A stretch of DNA of 64,000 bases from Streptomyces sp. VRA16 Mangrove soil (GTDB taxonomy: Bacteria > Actinomycetota > Actinomycetes > Streptomycetales > Streptomycetaceae). Below the pieces are notes generated by a model. The model had not been told where the DNA came from. It searched no databases and saw only the letters and a program-made list of their open reading frames with translations. The stretch lies in assembly GCF_017377775.1 (NCBI RefSeq), contig NZ_JAFVLN010000005.1, positions 310,001-374,000 on the forward strand, written 5' to 3'. Shown one piece after another: positions 42,681 through 50,117 of this stretch. Each line of letters opens with the position of its first letter. Position 1 is the stretch's first letter. The position numbers and the translations under genes were made by a program.

Positions 42681-43358
42681 ATGGACATCGACGTACGACA
42701 CAACCCCTCCTTCGCGGTGGCCCGCGTGCACCTGGCGCCGGGCGAGTCGGTTCGGGCCGAGTCGGGGGCCATGATGGCGACCTCGGGCGGGATCGCCGTC
42801 GAGGCGAAGGCGGACGGCGGCCTGATGCGGGGCCTGAAGCGGAGCGTGCTCGGCGGCGAGTCGCTGTTCGTCACACGGTTCACGGCGGGGTCCGAGAGCG
42901 GCTGGGTGGATGTCGCGGCCCAGTTGCCGGGCGATGTGACCGCGGTCGACGTCGACGGCGGGCTGAATCTGGCGCGCGGGGCGTGGCTGTGCTCGTCCGA
43001 CGGCGTCGACCTGCAGACGAAGTGGGGCGGGTTCAAGAACCTGGCGGGCGGCGAGGGCGGGTTCCTGGTCCGCGCCGAGGGTCGGGGCCAGGTGCTGGCC
43101 GCCTGTTACGGCGCGCTCGACGAGGTCGAGCTGAAGGCCGGTGAGCAGCTGGTCCTGGACTCCGGGCACCTGGTCGCCTTCGACGACGGCGTGTCGTACA
43201 CGACCCGCAAAGTGACGCGCGGGCTGATGCAGACGCTGAAGTCGGGCGAGGGGCTCGTCTTCGACTTCACCGGCCCCGGCCGGCTGTGGACCCAGAGCCG
43301 CAACCCGGGCGCGCTGGTCACCTGGCTGACCCAGAAGCTGCCGTTCAGTCGCGGTTAG
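42681..43358 (+). CDS. AIM24 family protein
   Basis: A 225-residue beta-rich protein of the AIM24/TIGR00266 family. Visible are the N-terminal APGESVRAESGAMMATSGGI and the glycine-rich central strands (SLFVTRFTAGSESGWVDVAAQLPGD, then YTTRKVTRGLMQTLKSGEG). The mitochondrial namesake affects inner-membrane organisation; bacterial members have no assigned reaction. ATG 42681 begins at the homology start and fits a leaderless promoter. The 3' end overlaps the convergent DUF1232 gene by 14 nt. Confidence 0.9.
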   Translation: MDIDVRHNPSFAVARVHLAPGESVRAESGAMMATSGGIAVEAKADGGLMRGLKRSVLGGESLFVTRFTAGSESGWVDVAAQLPGDVTAVDVDGGLNLARGAWLCSSDGVDLQTKWGGFKNLAGGEGGFLVRAEGRGQVLAACYGALDEVELKAGEQLVLDSGHLVAFDDGVSYTTRKVTRGLMQTLKSGEGLVFDFTGPGRLWTQSRNPGALVTWLTQKLPFSRG

Positions 43359-43635
43359 CCCGTTCCAGGCCCGCCTTCTGCGCGGCGGAGTGCAGGGCCT
43401 TGAGGGCGACGAGCAGCACCCCGATGTCGTCCAGGTAGATCGGGTCGGGCAGCAGGTCGACGGGCGAGATCGTGTAGACCACCGCCGTCCAGAACAGGGC
43501 CTTGTTGCGCAGCGGGATCCCGGCGTCCATCAGCAGCCGCCGGGCCTTGAACACGCGTACGAGCAGAACCGCGGCGGCCACCAGCATCACCGCCGCGGCG
43601 ATCGTCGCCAGCACCAGCCAGGTCTGTCCGTCCAT
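43345..43635 (-). CDS. DUF1232 (YkvA-like) membrane protein
   Basis: A 96-residue protein with an N-terminal span (TWLVLATIAAAVMLVAAAVLLV) and the DUF1232 core AVVYTISPVDLLPDPIYLDDIGVLLVAL, whose SPxDLLPD motif defines the family. Function unknown. ATG 43635 has a GGAGACG-like ribosome site upstream. Convergent and overlapping with the AIM24 gene, so expression of the pair may interfere. Confidence 0.88.
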   Translation of the reverse strand: MDGQTWLVLATIAAAVMLVAAAVLLVRVFKARRLLMDAGIPLRNKALFWTAVVYTISPVDLLPDPIYLDDIGVLLVALKALHSAAQKAGLERANRD

Positions 43636-43739
43636 ACGTCTCCTTCGTGGCCGTGCCCGCCGCCCGGGTGCGCCGTGCCGTCCGCCACGCGAGGATGGAG
43701 GCCGGCCCGGGTTCCGGCCCGCACCAAGGAGGACGGTTC

Positions 43740-43910
43740 GTGCTCATCTACGTGGCGATGTTCCTGGGAGCGGTCAGCGTGGTCTGCATAGGTATCACGG
43801 CCCGCCAGTTCGTGGCGGACCGTGTCGCTCTCGGAGCGCCGATCGCGGCGCTGTCCACCGGATTCGTGTCGGCGGCTCTGATGCTGGCCGCGGCCGCCCT
43901 GGGGCAGTGA
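43740..43910 (+). CDS. 56-residue two-span membrane protein
   Basis: A small gene with an excellent ribosome site (AAGGAGG at 43726-43732, 7 nt before GTG 43740). It encodes two hydrophobic spans (IYVAMFLGAVSVVCIGITA and IAALSTGFVSAALMLAAAAL) joined by a short polar loop (RQFVADRVALGAP). No family recognised. The strong ribosome site and high third-position GC argue that it is real. Confidence 0.7.
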   Translation: MLIYVAMFLGAVSVVCIGITARQFVADRVALGAPIAALSTGFVSAALMLAAAALGQ

Positions 43911-44018
43911 TCACACGGCCGCACCGCGGCCCCCGCCCTCTCCCGCCGCGCCGGCCTCGAACCTCTCGAGAACGGCGACGACCACGACGACCGCGACGAA
44001 CTCAATGATCCCGATGAC

Positions 44019-44558
44019 CTAGGCGTCCTTGTCATACGCGTCGACCTCATACGCGTCGTCCTCGTACACGTCGTCCTCGTCGACCAGGTGCACAGCGGCC
44101 TCCTCCGCCGAGGCGGCGCCGCCGCCGAAGCCCACGTCCGCGGCGAGCATGTCCTTCTCGGCGTCCTCGTGGGCGCCCTCGTCGGGTGCGACCAGGCGTC
44201 CCGCCCGGCGTCCGCCCACCTCGAGGTCGACCGGCTCCCCCTCGCCGCCGCGCAGATCGCCGATCCCGTCCGCGTCGTCGTCGCCCGACTCCAGCGCCTC
44301 GTACGCGTCGATCACCGGATCCGGGCGCTCCTCCGCGAGACGTTCGTCCAGGCTCTCGCCGTGCAGCCGCTCGGCCGCCGTGACGCCCGTGTGCTCGACG
44401 CCCAGGGGCCGCTCGGGCGGTGACCAGCCCTCGTCGTACGGGTCGACGCCGCGGTCGTTGAGGGTGTCCTCCACATCGAGGATGCCCTCGTCCTCGTGGG
44501 CGTCAGGATCGCCGGGCTGGTACACCTCGTCGCCCATGCCGTCGCTGCGCTCGGTCAT
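44019..44558 (-). CDS. DUF5709 family acidic protein
   Basis: A 179-residue, strongly acidic cytoplasmic protein matching DUF5709: EVYQPGDPDAHEDEGILDVEDTL, then YDEGWSPPERPLGVEHTGVTAAE and LDERLAEERPD. The C-terminus is a run of Asp/Glu/Tyr repeats (EDDVYEDDAYEVDAYDKDA) with near-identical DDAY/VDAY units. ATG 44558 was chosen for the GAGGTGGG ribosome site and because the family begins there. Function unknown; likely disordered and possibly stress-related. Confidence 0.85.
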   Translation of the reverse strand: MTERSDGMGDEVYQPGDPDAHEDEGILDVEDTLNDRGVDPYDEGWSPPERPLGVEHTGVTAAERLHGESLDERLAEERPDPVIDAYEALESGDDDADGIGDLRGGEGEPVDLEVGGRRAGRLVAPDEGAHEDAEKDMLAADVGFGGGAASAEEAAVHLVDEDDVYEDDAYEVDAYDKDA

Positions 44559-44906
44559 CCGGTCCCACCTCGTTTCCGGTCCCCCGTCGTCCTCCGTGCC
44601 TGGTTTCGGCCGGAGCTCGCGTCTGTGTCGCGTTTCCAGTCTGCGCCCGATCACGCTTGTCGGCCGTACGGAACGACCGAATCGCGGGCGCGCGGGCGCG
44701 AGGATGCGCGCGTGTCCGGGTGCTGTCCTGTCGATTCCGCCGGTTCGGGGACAGTGCCGTCCCCCATGGGGTGGGGCTGTGCGACGGCCCCTTTCGTGAT
44801 CTTGTCCGGGTGGCAGACCTCTGATGTCCGTCCTCCGCTCCGCACCCGACCGTCACGGGGCGGAGGATCCGCCGTCCTGTCGTCTCCCGCGTCATGAGGT
44901 CGTCGT
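44559..44906. other. divergent intergenic region, no supported gene
   Basis: These 348 bases separate the DUF5709 gene and the secreted KNH-like gene. No frame has domain similarity. Short GC-rich hairpins are present but none is a clear regulatory element. Confidence 0.35.
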
Positions 44907-45287
44907 ATGCGCCGCACCGGAATTCTGTCCCTGGCCGCCGTCCCCCTGCTCCTTCTCGCGTCCGCGGGCGCGGCCGTTCCCGACGCGGCACTCACCGTCA
45001 CCGCGCCGGCCGCGGGCTCCGTCCATCAGGCGGGCGGCAGCGTCTTCGTCACGTGGCGCAACGCCACCGGGCAGGAGCTCGACATGTGGCTCGTGCACGG
45101 GGACGAGGGACGGGTGGCGCAGCTCGCGGCGAAGCTGGGGGCCGCGCCCGAGGGCGAGACGGCCACGGTGCTGCCGACCATCGTGAACGGCGAGGGGTAC
45201 GCGATCGAGATGGCGGGACGCGACGGCGCCGCCAGCGCCTTCAGCGGCGAGTTCACCGTGACCCCGCAGGTGCGGGCGGCCCGCTGA
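44907..45287 (+). CDS. secreted Kre9/KNH-like beta-sandwich protein
   Basis: A 126-residue exported protein. The signal peptide (MRRTGILSLAAVPLLLLASAGAA) leads into one domain matching the Ser-Thr-rich GPI-anchored family fold known from fungal Kre9/Knh1: LTVTAPAAGSVHQAGGSVFVTWRN, then a strand-rich body ending FSGEFTVTPQV. Bacterial examples have no GPI anchor; this one has none. ATG 44907 has GAGG 7 nt upstream. Likely a wall or extracellular binding protein. Confidence 0.75.
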   Translation: MRRTGILSLAAVPLLLLASAGAAVPDAALTVTAPAAGSVHQAGGSVFVTWRNATGQELDMWLVHGDEGRVAQLAAKLGAAPEGETATVLPTIVNGEGYAIEMAGRDGAASAFSGEFTVTPQVRAAR

Positions 45288-45303
45288 GGCGCGGGCCGCC
45301 CGC
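45272..45303. terminator. terminator overlapping the stop codon of the KNH-like gene
   Basis: GCGGGCGGCCCGC (45272-45284) pairs perfectly with 45291-45303. The TGA stop codon (45285-45287) lies in the 6-nt loop. It separates two convergent genes. Confidence 0.7.
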
Positions 45304-45311
45304 CGTCCGCG

Positions 45312-47942
45312 TCAGCGCGCCGCCGCGATGTCGTGCCGTACGGTCCCGGACGCCGGGTCCACCGTGACCAGTTCGGCGCGCGGGGCGTGCCGGGCGGCCG
45401 AGACGACGAGTGTGTGGATGCCGGCCGGCAGGCCGTCCACCGTGTAACTGCCGTGGTGCGCCTGGGACTTGGCGAGGCGCTTGCCGCGGGCGCTGATCAC
45501 GGTGATCCAGGCGGGGCAGCCCTCGGGGTGCGTGTCGCAGTGGACGGTACCGGTGAGCCGGGCCGTCGCCGTGGTACGGCCGCGGCCGTGCGGTTCCCCC
45601 CAGGCCGCCATCACCGCACGGGTGGTGCGCTGCATCGGCGAGGCCGCGGCCGGCGCCGCGCGCCCGGGGGCGGCGACCGGGAGGCCGACCTGTTCGGCGT
45701 AGGCAGCCATGGTCTCGTCCAGCGCGGCGAGTTCCCGCAGGGCGGTGCGCAGCCGGTCGGCGCGCGGTCCCGGCGCCGCGGGGGCGAGCTCGGTCTCCAG
45801 CTCGCGGACAAGCGGGCTGACGCGGCGCCAGGCGCCCTCGGGTTCGCCGGTCGCGTAGCACCGGTCGAGTTCCCTGAGGGACGCGACGAGGGTCTCGGTC
45901 ACCAGGCGGGCGCGTTCGGCGAGGCGCGGCGGCAGGTCCACGTCGATGTCGGCGGCCGCCGCGAGGGTGCGGGCGTGCCCGGTGGCCGTGGCGAGCAGCG
46001 CCACCCGGTGCTCGGCGGCCGGGCCGCGCACCCCGACCGGCATCCGCACCAGGGGCCGGGCGATGCCCTGCACCTGGAGCAGCGCGGCGTCCACGGCGCG
46101 GGCCGCGCCGCGCAGCCGCACCGGGGCCTCGGGTCCGTCCCAGCGCTGCTCGACCTGGCGGATCACCTGGGCGAGTGCGTCGACGTAGCCGCGCTCGGCC
46201 TCCCTGACGACGGTGCGGCGCGAGAGCGGGAAGATCAGCGCGGCGCAGGCGGTGGCGACGAGGACACCGATGCCGTTGTCGAGGATCCGCTCCCCCAGCA
46301 GGTGGTCCATGCCGCTGTCGGGGGTGGTCATGCCGTAGAGCTGGGTGAGGGCGACGACGAGGCCGACGACCCAGCAGGCGTACGCGCGCTGCATGCCCCA
46401 GGCGCCGAAGGCGAGACCGGCGACGATGACGGCGAGCGTGGCGTAGACGTGGTCGCGGCCGACGAGGTGCAGCAGCGCGATGCCGAGGACGGCGCCGAGC
46501 GCGGTGCCGATCATGCGGTGCGCGAACTTGCGCAGCCGTTCGTGGGTGGTGTTGGTGCCGAACAGCGTGATCATCACGCCGACCAGGCCCCAGTAGAAGC
46601 GGCGCGGGTCGATGGCGTCGGCGATGGGGCAGACGACGGCGGCGGCGATCGCGGCGTGCACGGGGACCCGGATGTACGGCACGGCGCGCCGCCAGCCGGA
46701 TTCCGTGCCGGCCGCGAGGACCCGGCGGGCGGGGCCCGCGGAGCCGGGCAGCCGGTTGTTCTCCAGGGCGACGGTCGGCTGGAACGGCACGTCGGCGGCG
46801 CTCGCGCAGCTGCGCCGGCCGAGTTCGAGCCAGTTGCGCAGGGCGTCGGCGAGGGTGTCGAGGAGGTCGCCGACGCGGCGGGCGAGGACGGCGGCCTCGA
46901 CGTCGTCGGCGGGGGCGGCCGGGTCGCGCAGGATCGCCTCGGCGCGCTCCTGGATGTGCGCGGCCGCTGGGCGCAGGCCCTCGGCGCGGCCGAGCGGGGT
47001 GTCGCGGGCCAGGGCCAGGCCGACGGCGAGGGCCTCGCGCAGCGGCGCGGGGACGGGCAGCCTGGTCAGGTCGGCGGCGGCCTGGCCGATGCCGCGCAGG
47101 GCGAGCTCGGCGTCGAAGAGGTGCCGGTGCAGGAGTTCGGCGACGACGGGGTCGGCGGCGACCTCGGGCTGGGCGAGGCGCCCGTCGATGGTGACGGTGG
47201 TGATGTTGAGGCGGCGCAGGGCGCGGGTCATCCGGCGTACGGCGCGCTGCTGGTCGGCGTCGGGGTCGAGGGCCTCGACGGCGGCGTCGGCGACGCGCCG
47301 GGCCTCCACGACGAAGGCCCGCTGGGTGCGCAGCAGGTCCTCACGGGGCATCGGGAAGCAGAGCAGCAGCCGGGTCAGCAGGACGGCGGCCGCGGCGACG
47401 AGGGCGACGGCGAAGGTCTTGCCGACGAGGGCGGCGGGGATCCCGGCGAGCATGCCGACCATCAGGCCGTTGAACAGCATCATGCCGGTGACCAGCGCGA
47501 AGGGGCCGAATCTGGCGAGCAGGAAGGTGAGGGCGAGCGCGGCGACCATGAGGACCATCTGCGCGGTGCGGTGCCCGTCGAGGGTCGCGCACACCCACAG
47601 CACGGCGCTGTAGGGGAACGGCATCCACAGGATGGCGCGGGCGAGCCGGTCCCAGGTGTTCTCGGCGACCGCGAACGCGCTCATCAGGCCCATCATCCCG
47701 GCGACCATCATGCCGATCATGTCGGGGATGGCCAGCGCCTCGGCCATCCAGTAGCCGACGGCGAGCGAGGTGACCATGGCGACCAACGCCCGCCAACCCG
47801 ACTGGTGTTGACCGAGTCCGGGGTCGGCGGCGAGCACGCCGTCCCACCATCTGCGGGGTCCGGCGACACGGTGCGGGGCCAGGCCCGCACCGGCGGGTTC
47901 GTTCGAGGTGGACAGGTCCGGCAGGGTGCCCGGGGTGGTCAA
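45312..47942 (-). CDS. FUSC-family aromatic acid exporter-like membrane protein
   Basis: An 876-residue protein with two membrane blocks, residues about 50-190 and 415-560, each with five or six spans, separated by cytoplasmic helices, which is the FUSC/AaeB layout. The second block has VGVMITLFGTNTTHERLRKFAHRMIGTALG, a conserved FUSC segment. A further C-terminal region (TARLTGTVHCDTHPEGCPAWITV to KSQAHHGSYTVDGLPAGIHTL) looks like a carboxypeptidase-regulatory-type beta-sandwich. FUSC proteins export aromatic acids or similar weak acids. Its start overlaps the stop of the MarR gene (47939-47942), so both are one translationally coupled operon. Confidence 0.88.
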   Translation of the reverse strand: MTTPGTLPDLSTSNEPAGAGLAPHRVAGPRRWWDGVLAADPGLGQHQSGWRALVAMVTSLAVGYWMAEALAIPDMIGMMVAGMMGLMSAFAVAENTWDRLARAILWMPFPYSAVLWVCATLDGHRTAQMVLMVAALALTFLLARFGPFALVTGMMLFNGLMVGMLAGIPAALVGKTFAVALVAAAAVLLTRLLLCFPMPREDLLRTQRAFVVEARRVADAAVEALDPDADQQRAVRRMTRALRRLNITTVTIDGRLAQPEVAADPVVAELLHRHLFDAELALRGIGQAAADLTRLPVPAPLREALAVGLALARDTPLGRAEGLRPAAAHIQERAEAILRDPAAPADDVEAAVLARRVGDLLDTLADALRNWLELGRRSCASAADVPFQPTVALENNRLPGSAGPARRVLAAGTESGWRRAVPYIRVPVHAAIAAAVVCPIADAIDPRRFYWGLVGVMITLFGTNTTHERLRKFAHRMIGTALGAVLGIALLHLVGRDHVYATLAVIVAGLAFGAWGMQRAYACWVVGLVVALTQLYGMTTPDSGMDHLLGERILDNGIGVLVATACAALIFPLSRRTVVREAERGYVDALAQVIRQVEQRWDGPEAPVRLRGAARAVDAALLQVQGIARPLVRMPVGVRGPAAEHRVALLATATGHARTLAAAADIDVDLPPRLAERARLVTETLVASLRELDRCYATGEPEGAWRRVSPLVRELETELAPAAPGPRADRLRTALRELAALDETMAAYAEQVGLPVAAPGRAAPAAASPMQRTTRAVMAAWGEPHGRGRTTATARLTGTVHCDTHPEGCPAWITVISARGKRLAKSQAHHGSYTVDGLPAGIHTLVVSAARHAPRAELVTVDPASGTVRHDIAAAR

Positions 47943-48469
47943 CTGGCCTCCGATTCAACGGTGTTCCTGTGCAGGGCATCCACCAGGGGCATGATCGCGG
48001 CCCGCGCGGCGGCCACCGCGCGCTCCGAATCCTCGACGCCGCCGTCGAGGGCGCCGAGCAGGGCGACGGCCATCCGCTGCCTGCCCCGCTCCATCAAGGC
48101 GTGTCCCGCGTCGGTGAGCGTCGTCTCCACGGCACGCCGGTCGTCCGCGCAGCGCCGCCGCTCGACGAGTCCCGCCTCCTGCAACTGCTGCAGGATGACG
48201 GTGACCCGGGGCTGCGCCATGCCGGTGCGCACGGCGAGCGCAGTCACCCGGCACGGCCCCGACTCCAGGGCGTCGAGCACCGAGACCTGGCTGCGGGTGT
48301 ACCCGAACTCCCCTGCCCTGAACAGGGCTTGGGACAGTTGCGCGATCCCGCGCAGCAGACCTCGGGCCGCGCCTTCGATGCGCCCCGTCGCGGCGATGCC
48401 GGCCGCATCGCCGGACACCGACCGGGCCGCCGCCGGCTCGTCGGCCGCCGGATCTCCAGATAGATGCAT
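47939..48469 (-). CDS. MarR-family regulator
   Basis: A 176-residue winged-helix regulator. FGYTRSQVSVLDALESGPCRVTALAVRTGMAQPRVTVILQQLQEAGLVERRRCADDRRAVETTLTDAG is the MarR core, including the DxRAxxxxLT wing. Cysteines at two places could sense oxidants but this is not shown. ATG 48469 opens the protein; no ribosome site precedes it, and TATATT (minus strand, complement of 48478-48483) lies 8 nt upstream, so it may be leaderless. It is coupled to the FUSC gene and probably represses both. Confidence 0.88.
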   Translation of the reverse strand: MHLSGDPAADEPAAARSVSGDAAGIAATGRIEGAARGLLRGIAQLSQALFRAGEFGYTRSQVSVLDALESGPCRVTALAVRTGMAQPRVTVILQQLQEAGLVERRRCADDRRAVETTLTDAGHALMERGRQRMAVALLGALDGGVEDSERAVAAARAAIMPLVDALHRNTVESEAS

Positions 48470-48486
48470 ATGGAAAGAATATACAT
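48464..48486. promoter_or_regulatory. AT-rich dyad over the marR start, probable operator
   Basis: ATGCATAT (48464-48471) and ATATACAT (48479-48486) are inverted copies with one mismatch, 7 nt apart. The dyad overlaps the -10-like TATATT and the start codon of the MarR gene, in a short A+T-rich island of a GC-rich sequence. Confidence 0.5.
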
Positions 48487-48546
48487 GCCGCCTACATCGA
48501 CCATGGGGCGGGGCGCGCCCCGATGTCGTCGCGGGCCTCGGGAACG

Positions 48547-48552
48547 TAGCGT
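48547..48552 (+). promoter_or_regulatory. -10 box TAGCGT, leaderless type
   Basis: TAGCGT ends 7 nt before ATG 48560, with GGCCGGC between and no ribosome site. Confidence 0.5.
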
Positions 48553-48559
48553 GGCCGGC

Positions 48560-49198
48560 ATGTGCTGGAGTGCGACGGCCGATCTGGTGGCGGGCGGCGC
48601 GATCACCGCCGTGGGCATCGGCTGCGTGTCGCGCGCGGCCCGGACGCGGCGCGCCGCGCTGCCACTGGCGACGCTGCCGCTGCTGCTCGGGGCGCACCAG
48701 ATCATCGAGGCGGTGATCTGGAACGACGGCGGCGGCAGCGGGCCCGCGACCATCGCGTGGGCGGTGATCGCCCTGCCCCTGCTGCCGCTGTGGGTGCCGG
48801 TGGGCGTGCTGTGCGCGGCGCCGCGGCGGGCCCGCGGCCGTCTGTGGGTCCCGCTCGCCGTGGGCGTGGCCACATCGGCGGCCCTCGCGTACGTCCTGGC
48901 GACGCGTACCGTCACGGCCGAGGTGCGCGGCCACACGATGGGGTACGCGATCGGGCTCCCGCACCCCGCCTGGCTGCTCGCCGGCTATCTGCTGGCAACG
49001 ATCGGCTCGCTGCTGCTGTCCGGCGAGGCGGGCCTGGTGCTGCTCGGGGTGCTCGCCGGGACCGGTGCGGCGGTGTGTGCGGCCCTGTGGCGCTGGGAGT
49101 TCATCTCGACGTGGTGCGCCTGCGCGGCGGTGTGCTCGGTGGTCCTCTACGGCTGGCTGGGGCGCGACACGACAACCCGGCGGCCGGCGGTCGGCTGA
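48560..49198 (+). CDS. DUF6629 family membrane protein
   Basis: A 212-residue integral membrane protein beginning MCWSATADLVAGGAITAVGIG, the opening characteristic of the DUF6629 family, with about seven spans. Polar residues (GAHQIIEAVIWND) between spans 2 and 3 are conserved-looking. Function unknown. ATG 48560 fits both homology and the leaderless -10 box. The gene ends just before the 44-bp tandem repeat region. Confidence 0.85.
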   Translation: MCWSATADLVAGGAITAVGIGCVSRAARTRRAALPLATLPLLLGAHQIIEAVIWNDGGGSGPATIAWAVIALPLLPLWVPVGVLCAAPRRARGRLWVPLAVGVATSAALAYVLATRTVTAEVRGHTMGYAIGLPHPAWLLAGYLLATIGSLLLSGEAGLVLLGVLAGTGAAVCAALWRWEFISTWCACAAVCSVVLYGWLGRDTTTRRPAVG

Positions 49199-49232
49199 AG
49201 CTGCGCCGGTAGGCCTGCGGGCTGACCGCCCG

Positions 49233-49496
49233 CGGTCCGCTTTAAGCGGTCGCGGAACGCGGTCGGCGAGCCGAAGTGGTCCGCCTGAAGCGGTCGCGGA
49301 ACACGCTCGGCGAGCCGAAATGGTCCGCCTGAAGCGGTCGCGGAACACGGTCAGCGAGCCGAAATGGTCCGCCTGAAGCGGTCGCGGAACACGGTCAGCG
49401 AGCCGAAATGGTCCGCCTGAAGCGGTCGCGGAACACGGTCAGCGAGCCGAAATGGTCCGCTTGAAGCGGTGGCGGAACACGCTCGGCGAGCCGAAT
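49233..49496. repeat. six tandem 44-bp repeats
   Basis: Units start at 49233, 49277, 49321, 49365, 49409 and 49453. Units 3, 4 and 5 are identical and unit 2 differs from them at two positions; the outer units have diverged further. Each unit encodes, on the minus strand, part of the second helix-turn-helix of an AraC regulator (SPSVFRHRFKRT type). Because 44 is not a multiple of 3, every added copy shifts the reading frame. Confidence 0.95.
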
Positions 49497-49846
49497 CCGA
49501 CCTGCTGCGCGATCCGCTCGACGGGATGCCCGGCGGGACGCCCGATGGGATGCCCGACAGTCTCCAGCAGATGCCGGGCCTGCCGCGCCCGCGCCCGGTG
49601 CAACCCTTGCAGCGAAGTGGTGCCGGCCTGTTCCCGGAAGCGCCGCATGAGCGTGCGGGCGCTGACGCCGGCGCGACCGGCGATGTCGGCGAGGGTCAGG
49701 TCGCGGCCGAGGTGGTCCTGCAGCCGGCCGAGCAGCGGCTCGAACGTGGCGCTCTGCGGGGCCGTCGTGTGCGCCGTCCGCTCCCCGCGCTGCGCTTCGC
49801 AGACCGAACCGGCCTCCCTCGTAGCCCTGATGGCCCATCCGTCCAC
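49439..49846 (-). pseudogene. AraC/GlxA-type regulator remnant
   Basis: About 108 residues match an AraC-type DNA-binding domain: LQDHLGRDLTLADIAGRAG, then VSARTLMRRFREQAGTTSLQ, HLLETVGHP and ERIAQQVGFGSPSVFRHRF. The N-terminal ligand domain (DJ-1-like in this subgroup) is absent; only GTG 49846 offers a late start. The C-terminus is cut at FKRTISAR-stop by the 44-bp repeats, and the usual ending VSPQAYRRSFS is still readable, out of frame, at 49190-49226. A 12-bp triplicate (49523-49558) inserts extra Gly-His-Pro residues. Both ends are damaged, so the gene is almost certainly non-functional. Confidence 0.75.
49523..49558. repeat. three tandem 12-bp repeats
   Basis: GGGATGCCCGGC, GGGACGCCCGAT and GGGATGCCCGAC lie head to tail inside the AraC remnant and add the residues GHPIGRPAGHP between the two helix-turn-helix motifs. 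Confidence 0.85.
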
Positions 49847-50042
49847 GGCGCACCTGCCGCAGCTCCCGCCCCCGGCGGGTCCGGTGCACGGCTGCGCCTG
49901 TCCGTTCACCGTCACCGCGGCCTCGCGGCACCGGCGCGCGGACCCCACCGCCAAGGCCCTCGCCCTGCTCCCCGGGGTCGGCGGGCTGCCGGCCGGGCGT
50001 CGGATCACGGCCGCGGCCTCCTCTGCCCCAGAGCCGAGTTGA
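49830..50042 (+). CDS. small hypothetical protein
   Basis: A 70-residue frame (MAHPSTAHLPQLPPPAGPVHG...) with nearly all third positions G or C, ending 75 nt before the tethered PstS-like gene. It has a proline-rich start, two cysteines (CAC) and no recognised family or ribosome site. The opposite strand holds the AraC remnant only at its left edge, so this region could be a genuine small gene. Evidence rests on codon pattern alone. Confidence 0.3.
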   Translation: MAHPSTAHLPQLPPPAGPVHGCACPFTVTAASRHRRADPTAKALALLPGVGGLPAGRRITAAASSAPEPS

Positions 50043-50104
50043 ACGCCCGACGAACACTGGACGAAGGACGGTTCCGGACTCTCCTGGTCTCCCGGGAGAG
50101 TCCG

Positions 50105-50110
50105 TACGGT
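50105..50110 (+). promoter_or_regulatory. -10 box TACGGT, leaderless type
   Basis: TACGGT ends 7 nt before ATG 50118, with CGGGGCC between and no ribosome site. Confidence 0.45.
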
Positions 50111-50117
50111 CGGGGCC

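Noticed and set aside
45333..48716. Frame of more than 1100 codons on the plus strand opposite the FUSC and MarR genes
   Set aside because: The minus strand encodes coupled, recognisable proteins; the plus-strand translation is Gly/Asp/Arg-rich without motifs.
49233..49496. CRISPR array
   Set aside because: The 44-bp units are contiguous with no unique spacers and encode part of an AraC domain.
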